Assembly: GCA_963798865.1 (NCBI GenBank)
Contig: CAWCVZ010000009.1
Coordinates: 310,001-374,000, forward strand
Length of the DNA stretch: 64,000 bases
Source: RBG-16-34-14 sp963798865
GTDB lineage: Bacteria; Bacteroidota; Ignavibacteria; Ignavibacteriales; Ignavibacteriaceae
Reading direction: 5' to 3'
The translations under genes were made by a program, and so were the position numbers. Shown here in pieces: positions 26,189 through 34,589 of the stretch (position 1 is the first letter of the stretch; each line of letters begins with the position of its first letter). The notes below the pieces were generated by a model. That model ran no database searches and was not told the DNA's origin. It saw only the letters and a program-made list of their open reading frames with translations.

Positions 26189-27424
26189 ATGAAAAAATTT
26201 GATATCCCAAATCACTATAGAAGCACTTTTATTACGAGAATAAAAAACAACCGTAAGACAGCAGATCCCAGGAAGAAAGATTTCACCCCGACTATTTTAG
26301 ATTTTGGCTCAGTAAGATTTTTTATTGCCCGCCATTTTGGTTTCTGTTACGGTGTAGAGAATGCTATTGAAATAGCTTATAAAACTATTGATGAAAACCC
26401 GGATAAAAGAATTTTTCTTTTAAGCGAAATGATCCATAATCCGGAAGTTAATAGTGATTTACTAAACAAGGGCGTAAAGTTTCTTATGGATACTTCTGGA
26501 AATCATCTTTTTAATTGGAATGAATTAACCAAAGATGATATTGTAATTATTCCGGCATTTGGTACTACTCTTGAAATCGAAATGAAGATGAATGAGATAG
26601 GAATTAATCCCTATAAATATAACACCACCTGTCCTTTTGTTGAAAAAGTTTGGAACAGGGCGGAACAACTTGGCGAAAAGAATTATACAGTAATTATTCA
26701 TGGTAAAAATTATCATGAAGAAACAAGGGCTACGTTTTCTCATAGTTTAAAATCTTCACCATCGCTTATTGTCCGTGATCTTAATGAAACAAAAATTCTT
26801 GGTGGAATAATTTTAGGTGACAGAGATAAAAATGAATTTTATGAAATTTTTAAAGGAAAATATTCTCAGGGTTTTGATATTGAAAAAGATTTGATAAAAG
26901 TTGGAGTCGTAAACCAAACAACGATGCTAGCAACAGAAACCGAAGCTATTGCTGATTTGTTGAAACAAACTATGATAGAAAAATTCGGGAAGGAAAATAT
27001 TCATAATCATTTCGCAGATACAAGGGATACTTTATGTTATGCAACTTATGATAACCAGCAGGCGACCGTTGAATTGTTGAATCAAAAGGCTGATTTTGCT
27101 GTTGTAGTTGGAGGATATAACAGCTCAAATACAGGTCACCTGGTTGAATTATGCGAGGAAAAGTTAATTACTTATTTTATTTCTGATGATGATAAAATAA
27201 TATCACCTTTTGAGATTAAACATTTTGATATTCGTTTAAAGAAAGAAGTTATTACTAAAGATTTCATTCCTGTTAAAGATGTTGTAGATATAATTTTAAC
27301 AAGTGGTGCTTCCTGTCCTGATGCTGTTCTTGAAAGGGTTTTGCAAAAACTTCTTTCTTGTTTTGAATATACTGCCAATTTTGAAGATGTATTATCTAAA
27401 TGTTTGGCAGAAACTAATATTTAA
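26189..27424 (+). CDS. ispH: 4-hydroxy-3-methylbut-2-enyl diphosphate reductase
   Basis: The last enzyme of the non-mevalonate isoprenoid pathway, producing IPP and DMAPP with a 4Fe-4S cluster. The three cluster cysteines are Cys53 (GFCYGV), Cys148 (NTTCPFVEK) and Cys283 (DTLCYAT); the catalytic Glu region VNQTTM is also present. At 411 residues it is of the long type seen in cyanobacteria, plants and Bacteroidota relatives, with about 40 extra N-terminal residues, rather than the 310-320-residue Escherichia coli type. ATG 26189 has no Shine-Dalgarno sequence. Isoprenoids made here could feed the UbiA-type prenyltransferase at 56 kb. Confidence 0.95.
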   Translation: MKKFDIPNHYRSTFITRIKNNRKTADPRKKDFTPTILDFGSVRFFIARHFGFCYGVENAIEIAYKTIDENPDKRIFLLSEMIHNPEVNSDLLNKGVKFLMDTSGNHLFNWNELTKDDIVIIPAFGTTLEIEMKMNEIGINPYKYNTTCPFVEKVWNRAEQLGEKNYTVIIHGKNYHEETRATFSHSLKSSPSLIVRDLNETKILGGIILGDRDKNEFYEIFKGKYSQGFDIEKDLIKVGVVNQTTMLATETEAIADLLKQTMIEKFGKENIHNHFADTRDTLCYATYDNQQATVELLNQKADFAVVVGGYNSSNTGHLVELCEEKLITYFISDDDKIISPFEIKHFDIRLKKEVITKDFIPVKDVVDIILTSGASCPDAVLERVLQKLLSCFEYTANFEDVLSKCLAETNI

Positions 27425-27493
27425 ACTATTTAATGCTGACTTTTAATTTGTTAACTAATTAAAAACATTTAATCTTTTTTAAGAAAATAATTT

Positions 27494-28471
27494 ATGAGAG
27501 CAATAATTCCAGTTGCAGGTATTGGTTCCAGATTAAAACCACACACATATTCAACTCCCAAAGTGCTTCTTAACGTAGGAGGAAAACCAATAATTTCTCA
27601 CATACTTGATAAATTATTAGAAGAAGGGATAACAAAAGCTACATTTGTGATTGGTCACCTTGGTGATATGATAAAAGAATATATTGAAAAAACTTATCCT
27701 TCAGTGAAATCCTCATTTGTGGAACAGAAATCTATGGAAGGATTAGGTCATGCAATTTATACAGCCATTCCCACATTTGATGATGATGAAATTTTTATAA
27801 TTCTTGGAGATACAATATTTGATGTTAACCTGAAGGATGTTTTTAAAAATAAAATTTCATCTTTAGGTGTTAAAGAAGTTGAAGATCCCAAAAGATTTGG
27901 AGTAGCGGTTTTAAAAAATAATTTTGTTGAAAAGCTTATTGAAAAACCTCAAACCCCTGTTTCAAATCTTGCTTTAGTGGGACTCTATTATGTCTCGCAT
28001 AAAAAAGCCCTCATTAATTCTCTTAACGAATTAGTAGATAAAGATATTCGTACAAAAGGTGAATTACAGTTAACTGATGCTTTACAGATAATGATAAAAA
28101 ACGGGGAAAAGGTTACAACATTTCCGGTTGAAGGATGGTATGATTGCGGCAAGCCGGAAACACTTCTTTCAACCAACCAGTTTTTATTAAATAAAAAAAG
28201 TTTTTTCAGAAAGAGAGAGAATGTTGTTATTAACCAGCCTGTATTTATAGCTGAGGACGCTGAAGTTGTAAACTCTGTTATTGGTCCTTATACAACTATA
28301 GCAAGCGGATGTAAAATAAAGGAATGCATAATTAAAAATTCAATTATAGATTCAAACTCTCAGGTTGAAAAAGCTTTGCTTGATAATTCAATTATTGGAA
28401 GTAATGCTCTGGTAAAAGGAACATATAAAAGACTTAACTCAGGTGATTCTTCGGAAGTTGATTTTAATTAA
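27494..28471 (+). CDS. Sugar nucleotidyltransferase with left-handed beta-helix tail
   Basis: The 325-residue protein has the nucleotidyltransferase signature at the very N-terminus (AGIGSRLKPHT, then TPKVLLNVGGKPI) and a GD dyad in ILGDTIFD. The C-terminus (about residues 250-300) has hexapeptide-like repeats (SVIGPYTTIASGCKIKE). It transfers NMP to a sugar-1-phosphate, as in RmlA, GlmU-N or mannose-1-phosphate guanylyltransferase. The base and sugar cannot be told from sequence alone. It starts at ATG 27494 about 70 bp after ispH and may share its transcript. Confidence 0.88.
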   Translation: MRAIIPVAGIGSRLKPHTYSTPKVLLNVGGKPIISHILDKLLEEGITKATFVIGHLGDMIKEYIEKTYPSVKSSFVEQKSMEGLGHAIYTAIPTFDDDEIFIILGDTIFDVNLKDVFKNKISSLGVKEVEDPKRFGVAVLKNNFVEKLIEKPQTPVSNLALVGLYYVSHKKALINSLNELVDKDIRTKGELQLTDALQIMIKNGEKVTTFPVEGWYDCGKPETLLSTNQFLLNKKSFFRKRENVVINQPVFIAEDAEVVNSVIGPYTTIASGCKIKECIIKNSIIDSNSQVEKALLDNSIIGSNALVKGTYKRLNSGDSSEVDFN

Positions 28472-28489
28472 GCTTGATCTTATCCCAAA

Positions 28490-28972
28490 TTAATAATCTA
28501 TTTTTATAGCTCCGCTTGTTACATCAACACTGTCTGAAAAATTTTCTGAAAATCCTTTAAAAACAAAATCTGCATCCAGAGTTCCTTCACTAATATTGTT
28601 TATAGTTAAATAACTATAATCTTTGAAATAAGCTAAATATGTTTTTTTAACAGCTCCGCTTGTGGTTTTTTCTAAAAATTTTGCTTTGATGAAATAGATA
28701 TAACCTGGTTCATCTTCACCGATTGAAAATTTGCCTTTTTGGTTGATATTAATAATCTGGATTTTTATTTCACTAGAATCTTTAAGAGCTGAAATATTAA
28801 TATTTGTTCCTGATTTAGAAGCATAAATTTTCTCAGCCTGCCAGTTATTTCCATTTACATATGCTCTTATATAACCTGTAGCGGTATTTTGATTTGGGTC
28901 AGCCGGGTTGTTACTTTCTTTTTTACAGCCTGATAAAAGAAAGAGGAAAAAAAATAGTCCAAAGTATCTCAT
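28490..28972 (-). CDS. Secreted lipoprotein of unknown function (DUF6252-like)
   Basis: A 160-residue lipoprotein. I chose ATG 28972 because it gives a textbook lipoprotein signal (MRYFGLFFFLFLLSGC, lipobox LSGC); the upstream in-frame start at 29011 would add 13 hydrophobic residues before it. After the Cys comes a short linker rich in Asn/Pro and a beta-rich domain beginning YIRAYVNGNNWQAE, a pattern common in small Bacteroidota lipoproteins of the DUF6252 type. Function unknown. It is probably surface- or periplasm-exposed, and converges with the nucleotidyltransferase gene. Confidence 0.7.
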   Translation of the reverse strand: MRYFGLFFFLFLLSGCKKESNNPADPNQNTATGYIRAYVNGNNWQAEKIYASKSGTNINISALKDSSEIKIQIININQKGKFSIGEDEPGYIYFIKAKFLEKTTSGAVKKTYLAYFKDYSYLTINNISEGTLDADFVFKGFSENFSDSVDVTSGAIKIDY

Positions 28973-29041
28973 TATGATTCCGTTTAATAAAAATATAAAA
29001 TTTGCACCCATAAAAAGTATTAAAATCTAAAAAAGAATTAT

Positions 29042-29049
29042 TATCTTTG
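29042..29049 (+). promoter_or_regulatory. Possible -7 element for metK
   Basis: TATCTTTG matches TAnnTTTG, 63 bases before the metK ATG. No -33 partner is clear, and I see no SAM riboswitch in the short leader. Confidence 0.3.
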
Positions 29050-29111
29050 TAAACTTAATTAAATAAAATACCTTTTTAATAAGAAATAACTATAATTTTT
29101 AAGAGAAAACA

Positions 29112-30254
29112 ATGTCATATTTTTTCACATCTGAATCAGTTTCCGAAGGCCATCCGGATAAAGTAAGTGATGCTATTTCAGACAGCATACTTGATGCAAT
29201 TTTTAAACAAGATACAAAAGCAAGAGTTGCCTGCGAAACTTTTGTAACAACTGGGCTCGTTCTCGTTGGCGGTGAAGTTACGACCAAAGCGTATATCGAA
29301 GTTCCTGATATTGTACGAGAAACAGTGAGAGAGATTGGATACACAAGTGCCGATTATAAATTTGATGCAGAATCATGCTCGGTATTGAATGCAATTCATT
29401 CACAGTCTCCGGATATTGCAATGGGAGTAAATAAAGGTGGAGCCGGCGACCAGGGTTTAATGTTCGGTTATGCCTGCGATCAAACTCCGGAATTAATGCC
29501 GATGCCGATTATGTATGCTCATAAGCTCGTTAAGAAACTTGCAGACATAAGAAAAAAAAGAAACGGTTTAATGCCTTATCTTCGCCCCGATACAAAATCA
29601 CAGGTTACTGTCGAATTTTCTGATGATAATAAACCTATAAGGATTGATACGGTTGTTGTTTCTACACAGCACGATCCTGATGTTAGTCAGAAAAAAATAA
29701 AAGATGATGTTATTGAAAATGTTATTAAAACTATAATTCCCGAAAAGTATATTGATAAAAAAACAAAATATTTTGTTAATCCCACAGGGAGATTTGAAAT
29801 TGGCGGACCTCATGGTGACAGTGGTTTAACAGGAAGAAAAATTATAGTTGATACTTATGGAGGCTGGGCGCCACATGGCGGAGGCGCTTTCTCCGGAAAA
29901 GATCCTTCCAAGGTTGATAGGAGTGCTACTTATGCAGCACGACATATTGCAAAAAATATTGTTGCTGCAAAACTTGCAAAAGAATGCCTTGTTCAGGTAG
30001 CTTACGCAATAGGAGTTGCACAACCGGTTTCAGTTTATATTCATACAAACGGCACAGGAATTATTCCTGATAAAGAAATTTCTAAAATGATTTTTAAAGA
30101 AGTTGATTTAACTCCAAAAGGAATAATTGAAAGATTAAATCTTAGAAGACCTATTTATAAGAAAACTGCTGCATACGGTCACTTTGGAAGGAATGAAAAA
30201 GAATTTACATGGGAACATCTGGATTTAGTTCCTACATTTAAAAAATACGCATAA
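29112..30254 (+). CDS. metK: S-adenosylmethionine synthetase
   Basis: MetK (380 residues) makes SAM from methionine and ATP. Signatures seen are SEGHPDKVSDAISD at the N-terminus, the hexapeptide region GAGDQGLMFGYA and the P-loop-like GGGAFSGKDPSKVDRS. Length is typical. It is followed after 29 bp by ahcY in the same orientation, giving an activated-methyl cycle operon: SAM is made, used by methyltransferases, and the product homocysteine is recovered. Confidence 0.98.
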   Translation: MSYFFTSESVSEGHPDKVSDAISDSILDAIFKQDTKARVACETFVTTGLVLVGGEVTTKAYIEVPDIVRETVREIGYTSADYKFDAESCSVLNAIHSQSPDIAMGVNKGGAGDQGLMFGYACDQTPELMPMPIMYAHKLVKKLADIRKKRNGLMPYLRPDTKSQVTVEFSDDNKPIRIDTVVVSTQHDPDVSQKKIKDDVIENVIKTIIPEKYIDKKTKYFVNPTGRFEIGGPHGDSGLTGRKIIVDTYGGWAPHGGGAFSGKDPSKVDRSATYAARHIAKNIVAAKLAKECLVQVAYAIGVAQPVSVYIHTNGTGIIPDKEISKMIFKEVDLTPKGIIERLNLRRPIYKKTAAYGHFGRNEKEFTWEHLDLVPTFKKYA

Positions 30255-30283
30255 GGTTTTATATAAAAAAAAAGGAAATAGAA

Positions 30284-31612
30284 ATGGCTCAAGTTGAAAT
30301 TAAGAGTGATACAAAAAAACTTCCATTTAAAGTAAAAGATATTTCTCTTGCTGATTGGGGTAGAAAAGAAATTAAGCTTGCTGAGGCAGAAATGCCAGGG
30401 TTAATGGCGATCCGTGAGGAGTATAGTAAAACAAAACCTTTAAAAGGAGCTAGAATAGCCGGCTGTCTTCATATGACTATTCAAACTGCGGTACTAATAG
30501 AAACTCTTAAAGAACTTGGTGCAGAAGTTCAATGGTCTTCCTGTAATATTTTTTCAACGCAGGATCATGCTGCTTCTGCAATTGCTGCTGCCGGAATTCC
30601 TGTTTATGCGTGGAAAGGTGAAACACTTGAAGAATATGACTGGTGCATTGAACAGACATTATTCTTTGGTGATGATAAAAAACCTCTTAATATGATTCTT
30701 GATGATGGAGGTGACCTCACAAATACAGTTCTTGATAAATATCCGGAACTAGTTCAGCATCTTAAAGGGATAAGTGAAGAAACTACCACAGGCGTACATC
30801 GTCTTTATGATAGAATGAAAAAAGGAACGCTGCCTGTTCCGGCATTTAATGTTAATGACTCAGTAACAAAATCTAAATTTGATAATAAATATGGCTGCCG
30901 TGAATCTTTAGTTGATGCGATAAGAAGGGCAACCGACCTTATGCTTGCAGGTAAAGTTGCTGTGGTTTGCGGTTACGGAGATGTTGGTAAAGGTTCTGCA
31001 GAATCTCTGGCAAATGCAAACGTAAGAGTAATTGTAACAGAGATAGATCCAATATGTGCTTTGCAGGCAGCAATGAATGGTTTTGAAGTTAAAAAGCTTG
31101 AAAATGCGCTTAAGGAAGCTGATATTGTTGTTACTGCAACAGGCAATTGTGATGTGGTAAATGAAAAACATTTCAGGTTAATGAAGGATAAAACCATATT
31201 ATGCAACATTGGGCATTTTGATAATGAAATTGATATGGCATGGCTGAATGAAAATTATGGGCATACAAGAGACGTAATTAAACCGCAGGTTGACAAATAT
31301 ACAATCAACAATAATGATATTATTGTTCTTGCAGAAGGAAGACTTGTTAATCTCGGTTGTGCAATGGGGCATCCTTCTTTTGTTATGTCAAATTCTTTTT
31401 CAAACCAGGTTCTTGCTCAAATCGAATTGTGGACTAACAAAGAAAAGTATAACAATAAAGTTTACGTACTGCCAAAACATCTGGATGAAAAAGTTGCAAT
31501 GCTTCATCTAAATAAACTTGGGGTAGAGCTGGAAACTTTAACTACAAAACAGGCTGAATATATAGATGTTCCTGTTAAAGGACCTTTTAAACCGGATTAT
31601 TACAGGTATTAA
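30284..31612 (+). CDS. ahcY: Adenosylhomocysteinase
   Basis: The 442-residue NAD-dependent enzyme hydrolyses S-adenosylhomocysteine to adenosine and homocysteine. The NAD site VCGYGDVGKGSAESL is near residues 224-238, the substrate motif SCNIFSTQDHAA near 84-95, and the conserved C-terminus KPDYYRY ends the chain. A good AGGA ribosome binding site precedes ATG 30284. It is the second gene of the metK-ahcY operon, which ends at a strong terminator hairpin. Confidence 0.98.
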   Translation: MAQVEIKSDTKKLPFKVKDISLADWGRKEIKLAEAEMPGLMAIREEYSKTKPLKGARIAGCLHMTIQTAVLIETLKELGAEVQWSSCNIFSTQDHAASAIAAAGIPVYAWKGETLEEYDWCIEQTLFFGDDKKPLNMILDDGGDLTNTVLDKYPELVQHLKGISEETTTGVHRLYDRMKKGTLPVPAFNVNDSVTKSKFDNKYGCRESLVDAIRRATDLMLAGKVAVVCGYGDVGKGSAESLANANVRVIVTEIDPICALQAAMNGFEVKKLENALKEADIVVTATGNCDVVNEKHFRLMKDKTILCNIGHFDNEIDMAWLNENYGHTRDVIKPQVDKYTINNNDIIVLAEGRLVNLGCAMGHPSFVMSNSFSNQVLAQIELWTNKEKYNNKVYVLPKHLDEKVAMLHLNKLGVELETLTTKQAEYIDVPVKGPFKPDYYRY

Positions 31613-31619
31613 TTATTAT

Positions 31620-31650
31620 GCAGCATAGGATTTTTTCTATGCTGCTTTAT
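31620..31650 (+). terminator. Terminator shared by ahcY and the convergent SDR gene
   Basis: GCAGCATAG (31620-31628) pairs perfectly with CTATGCTGC (31637-31645), followed by TTTAT. The right arm is also the last two codons and stop of the minus-strand SDR gene (31637-31645), so the terminator is built into that coding sequence. Confidence 0.8.
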
Positions 31651-32563
31651 TTAATAAATCTTCCAAAGCTTTTCCCAATTTCCCGAATTCAAAATTAAAA
31701 TTGTATTGTCTTAATTTTTCCGGAGATGCTTTAATACTTGCTAATAATTCATCAGCAAATTCACCGAGAGCAATTTTTAAAACAAAACCCGGGACTTTAA
31801 ACAAAGATGGTCTATGTAAAACATTTCCGATTCCGTCTGTTATCTCTTTCAATCTAACCAGATCCGGAGAAACTGCATTTATTTCTCCATTAACTCTGTC
31901 ATTATCCAGTGCAAATAAATAAATCCTTACAAGATCTTTAATGTGTATCCATGGAAACCATTGATTCCCGTTTCCGAGAGTCCCACCAACAAAAAATTTA
32001 AAAGGAAGAGCCAGTTTTTCAAGAGCACCTTCGCCTTCATTAAAAACGGTAGCTGTTCTTAGGCTCACTCTTCTGATATTGTATTTTTCTACTTCCGCTG
32101 CTGCATTTTCCCATCTTCTGCATACTTCAGAAGTAAAACTTTTTCCAGGAGGAGATTTTTCTGTTAAAATATTTTCCCCCGAATTTCCATAATATCCCAC
32201 TGCAGAAGCACAAATAAATGCTTTTGGTTTCATTTCAATTTTGTCAAGGGCAATTGCAATATTATGAGCAGCAGTTTCACGGCTTTCAATAATCTTTTTT
32301 TTATAATCTTCTGTCCATCTTTTACCAAACAAATTTGCACCGGCAATATTAATTATTGCATCCTTTGAGTTTAAATGGTTTTTCCATTCATCCGGTTTTC
32401 TATAATCCCATTCAACAAAATCATTAGCAAAAGGTAACTTCTTTTTTGCTCTATCAGGGTAACGAGAAAAAATGGTTAGTATGTCTCCCCTTTTAAATAA
32501 TTCATTACAGATATAAGAACCTATTAATCCTGTTGCTCCAATAATTACAATTTTTTTGTTCAT
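31637..32563 (-). CDS. TIGR01777-type SDR epimerase-like protein
   Basis: A 308-residue extended short-chain dehydrogenase. The Rossmann motif is GATGLIGSYI at residues 9-18, followed by FSRYPDRAKK. CASAVGYYGNSGE gives the Ser and YxxxN-type active region, and a DUF1731-like C-terminal domain ends the protein (PGFVLKIALGEFADELLASIKASP in relatives; residues about 255-300 here). This matches the YfcH/SDR39U1 family, whose substrate is unknown. Its final codons form one arm of the ahcY terminator. Divergent from the cupredoxin gene, with about 290 bp between starts in which I see no other feature. Confidence 0.9.
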   Translation of the reverse strand: MNKKIVIIGATGLIGSYICNELFKRGDILTIFSRYPDRAKKKLPFANDFVEWDYRKPDEWKNHLNSKDAIINIAGANLFGKRWTEDYKKKIIESRETAAHNIAIALDKIEMKPKAFICASAVGYYGNSGENILTEKSPPGKSFTSEVCRRWENAAAEVEKYNIRRVSLRTATVFNEGEGALEKLALPFKFFVGGTLGNGNQWFPWIHIKDLVRIYLFALDNDRVNGEINAVSPDLVRLKEITDGIGNVLHRPSLFKVPGFVLKIALGEFADELLASIKASPEKLRQYNFNFEFGKLGKALEDLLNKAA

Positions 32564-32851
32564 ATTATTTTTTAATAATTACTATAAATACAGATTTTTC
32601 AATATTGGGTAATGTCACTTTCGCTATTAATAATATACTTTGTAATAGTTATAATTTGTCATTATTTCCAGTTTGTTTAATCTTTAAAGGAAATTACCCT
32701 AAAAGCTATTGTAAAATAAAATTTATTTTTTTCTAAAATTTCTTTGACACAATAAATTTTAACTATAAATTAATATTAAAATTGTGTGTCTTATATTTTT
32801 AATCATTAATTTCATTTCAAAAACAAATTACTAATTAATCCGGGAGTTCTT

Positions 32852-34414
32852 ATGAAAAAACTATTAATACTTATTTTTCTTTTATCAGCCGTGTTTATTA
32901 CAAACATTAATCCGGCCGTAATAAATGTAACTGTTAATGATGATTACTTCTCACCCACATCTTTTACAGTGCAACTGGGTGATACAGTAGTTTGGACTTA
33001 CCAGGCAGGACATTCTCATACGACTACCTCTACTTCTGTTCCAGTTGGAGCTTCTACATGGGACCATGCATTTACCGGAACCGGTGATACTTTTTCTTAT
33101 ATTGTTTCAGTAGAAGGTGTTTACGAATACTGGTGCGGAGTTCATACTACAAATATGATGGCTTCCTTCTCCACAAAAGTTTCTTTACCATTTATTGAAG
33201 ATTTTAATTTTACATCCGGTGATAGTTTAACACATCATGGATGGGTTGCACATAGCGGTACTACCAATCCTATTCCTGTATCTGCAAATGGTTTAACTTA
33301 TTCTGGTTATATCGGTTCGGGAGTGGGCAAAGCTGCTTCACTTACAACAACAGGTCAGGATGTTAACCGCCAATTTACAGAAACCAGCTCAGGAGCAGTT
33401 TATGCATCTTTCATGGTAAATGTAACAAGCGCTCAATCCGTTGGTGATTATTTCTTTCATTTTGGATTAGCAAATACTACCTCAATTTTCCTTGGAAGAG
33501 TTTTTGTTAAACTGGCTGCCAATAGTAATCTGGCATTTGGTTTATCCAAATCATCAACAAATGCCACAGTACCGCCGGTTTACAGTGATTCTATTTATAC
33601 TACCGGAACAACTTATTTGTTAGTTCTTAAATATCAATTTAATGCTGGTACTACAGATGATACTGTAAGCTTATTTATCAATCCTGCAATTACTCCAACT
33701 GAACCTTCAGCTAATTTGATGCACGGAACATTAACTACCGGTTCTGATCCTGCTAATATCGGAGGAGTTTATTTAAGACAAGGTACTGCATCAAACGCTC
33801 CAAATGTTTTGGTTGACGGAATTCGTATTGGAACAACCTGGGGAGGAACAATTCTTCCTGTTGAATTAAAATCTTTTTCTGCAACAACTCAGAATAATGG
33901 TATTTTATTAAGCTGGTCAACAGCAACAGAAATAAATAATTCTGGTTTTAACATTGAAAGAAAACAGGAAAATTCAAGCTGGAATAAAATTTCATTTGTT
34001 AATGGAAACGGAACTTCAACATCCGAGAAAAAGTATTCTTACTTTGATGGAAACCTTACTGCGGGAAAATATCAATACAGATTAAAACAAATTGATTTCG
34101 ATGGTACTTTCGAATATTCAAATATTGTTGAGGTTGAAATTGGAGTTCCTTCCAAATTTGAATTATCACAAAATTATCCAAACCCGTTTAACCCGAGTAC
34201 TAAAATTTCATATTCGGTTCCAAAATCAGGATATGTTTCTTTAAAAGTTTATAATGCTTTAGGTCAGGAAGTAGCATCACTTGTTAATGGAATTAAAGAA
34301 GCAGGTATTCATTCAATTGAATTTAATGCTGTTAATCTGAATAGCGGAATATATTTCTATAAACTTGAAGCTGGAAATATATCACAAGTAAAAAAGATGA
34401 TGCTGATTAAGTAA
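32852..34414 (+). CDS. Secreted cupredoxin protein with T9SS sorting domain
   Basis: This 520-residue secreted protein has four parts. A signal peptide spans about 1-19. A cupredoxin domain (22-110) has the type 1 copper ligands His56, Cys95, His98 and Met103 (YWCGVHTTNM). A beta-rich central domain (115-335) is followed by a fibronectin-like domain (LPVELKSFSATTQNNG onward) and the type IX sorting domain (from QNYPNPFNPSTKI to KMMLIK). The T9SS tail should direct export to the cell surface, placing a copper centre outside the cell, perhaps for electron transfer. A GGGAG site precedes the ATG and a strong terminator follows the gene. Confidence 0.9.
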   Translation: MKKLLILIFLLSAVFITNINPAVINVTVNDDYFSPTSFTVQLGDTVVWTYQAGHSHTTTSTSVPVGASTWDHAFTGTGDTFSYIVSVEGVYEYWCGVHTTNMMASFSTKVSLPFIEDFNFTSGDSLTHHGWVAHSGTTNPIPVSANGLTYSGYIGSGVGKAASLTTTGQDVNRQFTETSSGAVYASFMVNVTSAQSVGDYFFHFGLANTTSIFLGRVFVKLAANSNLAFGLSKSSTNATVPPVYSDSIYTTGTTYLLVLKYQFNAGTTDDTVSLFINPAITPTEPSANLMHGTLTTGSDPANIGGVYLRQGTASNAPNVLVDGIRIGTTWGGTILPVELKSFSATTQNNGILLSWSTATEINNSGFNIERKQENSSWNKISFVNGNGTSTSEKKYSYFDGNLTAGKYQYRLKQIDFDGTFEYSNIVEVEIGVPSKFELSQNYPNPFNPSTKISYSVPKSGYVSLKVYNALGQEVASLVNGIKEAGIHSIEFNAVNLNSGIYFYKLEAGNISQVKKMMLIK

Positions 34415-34437
34415 CATTTATCTAATTATTTTCTTTG

Positions 34438-34465
34438 AGCCCGGTTTAATGCCGGGCTTTTTTAT
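34438..34465 (+). terminator. Rho-independent terminator after the cupredoxin gene
   Basis: GCCCGG (34439-34444) and CCGGGC (34452-34457) form a compact GC stem followed by TTTTTT. Confidence 0.9.
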
Positions 34466-34589
34466 TTTGTGATAAGTGTGGTTTCCTATATTATTTTTTT
34501 GTTAAAAATAATTTCATATTTGAATTAATATCTATTTAGGTTTAAATTGAATTTATAATCAACAAACCAAAAATAAAGTAGAGGGACAA

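Noticed and set aside
29050..29111. SAM riboswitch in the metK leader
   Set aside because: The leader is about 60 bases and A/T-only, with no stems resembling any SAM-binding class.
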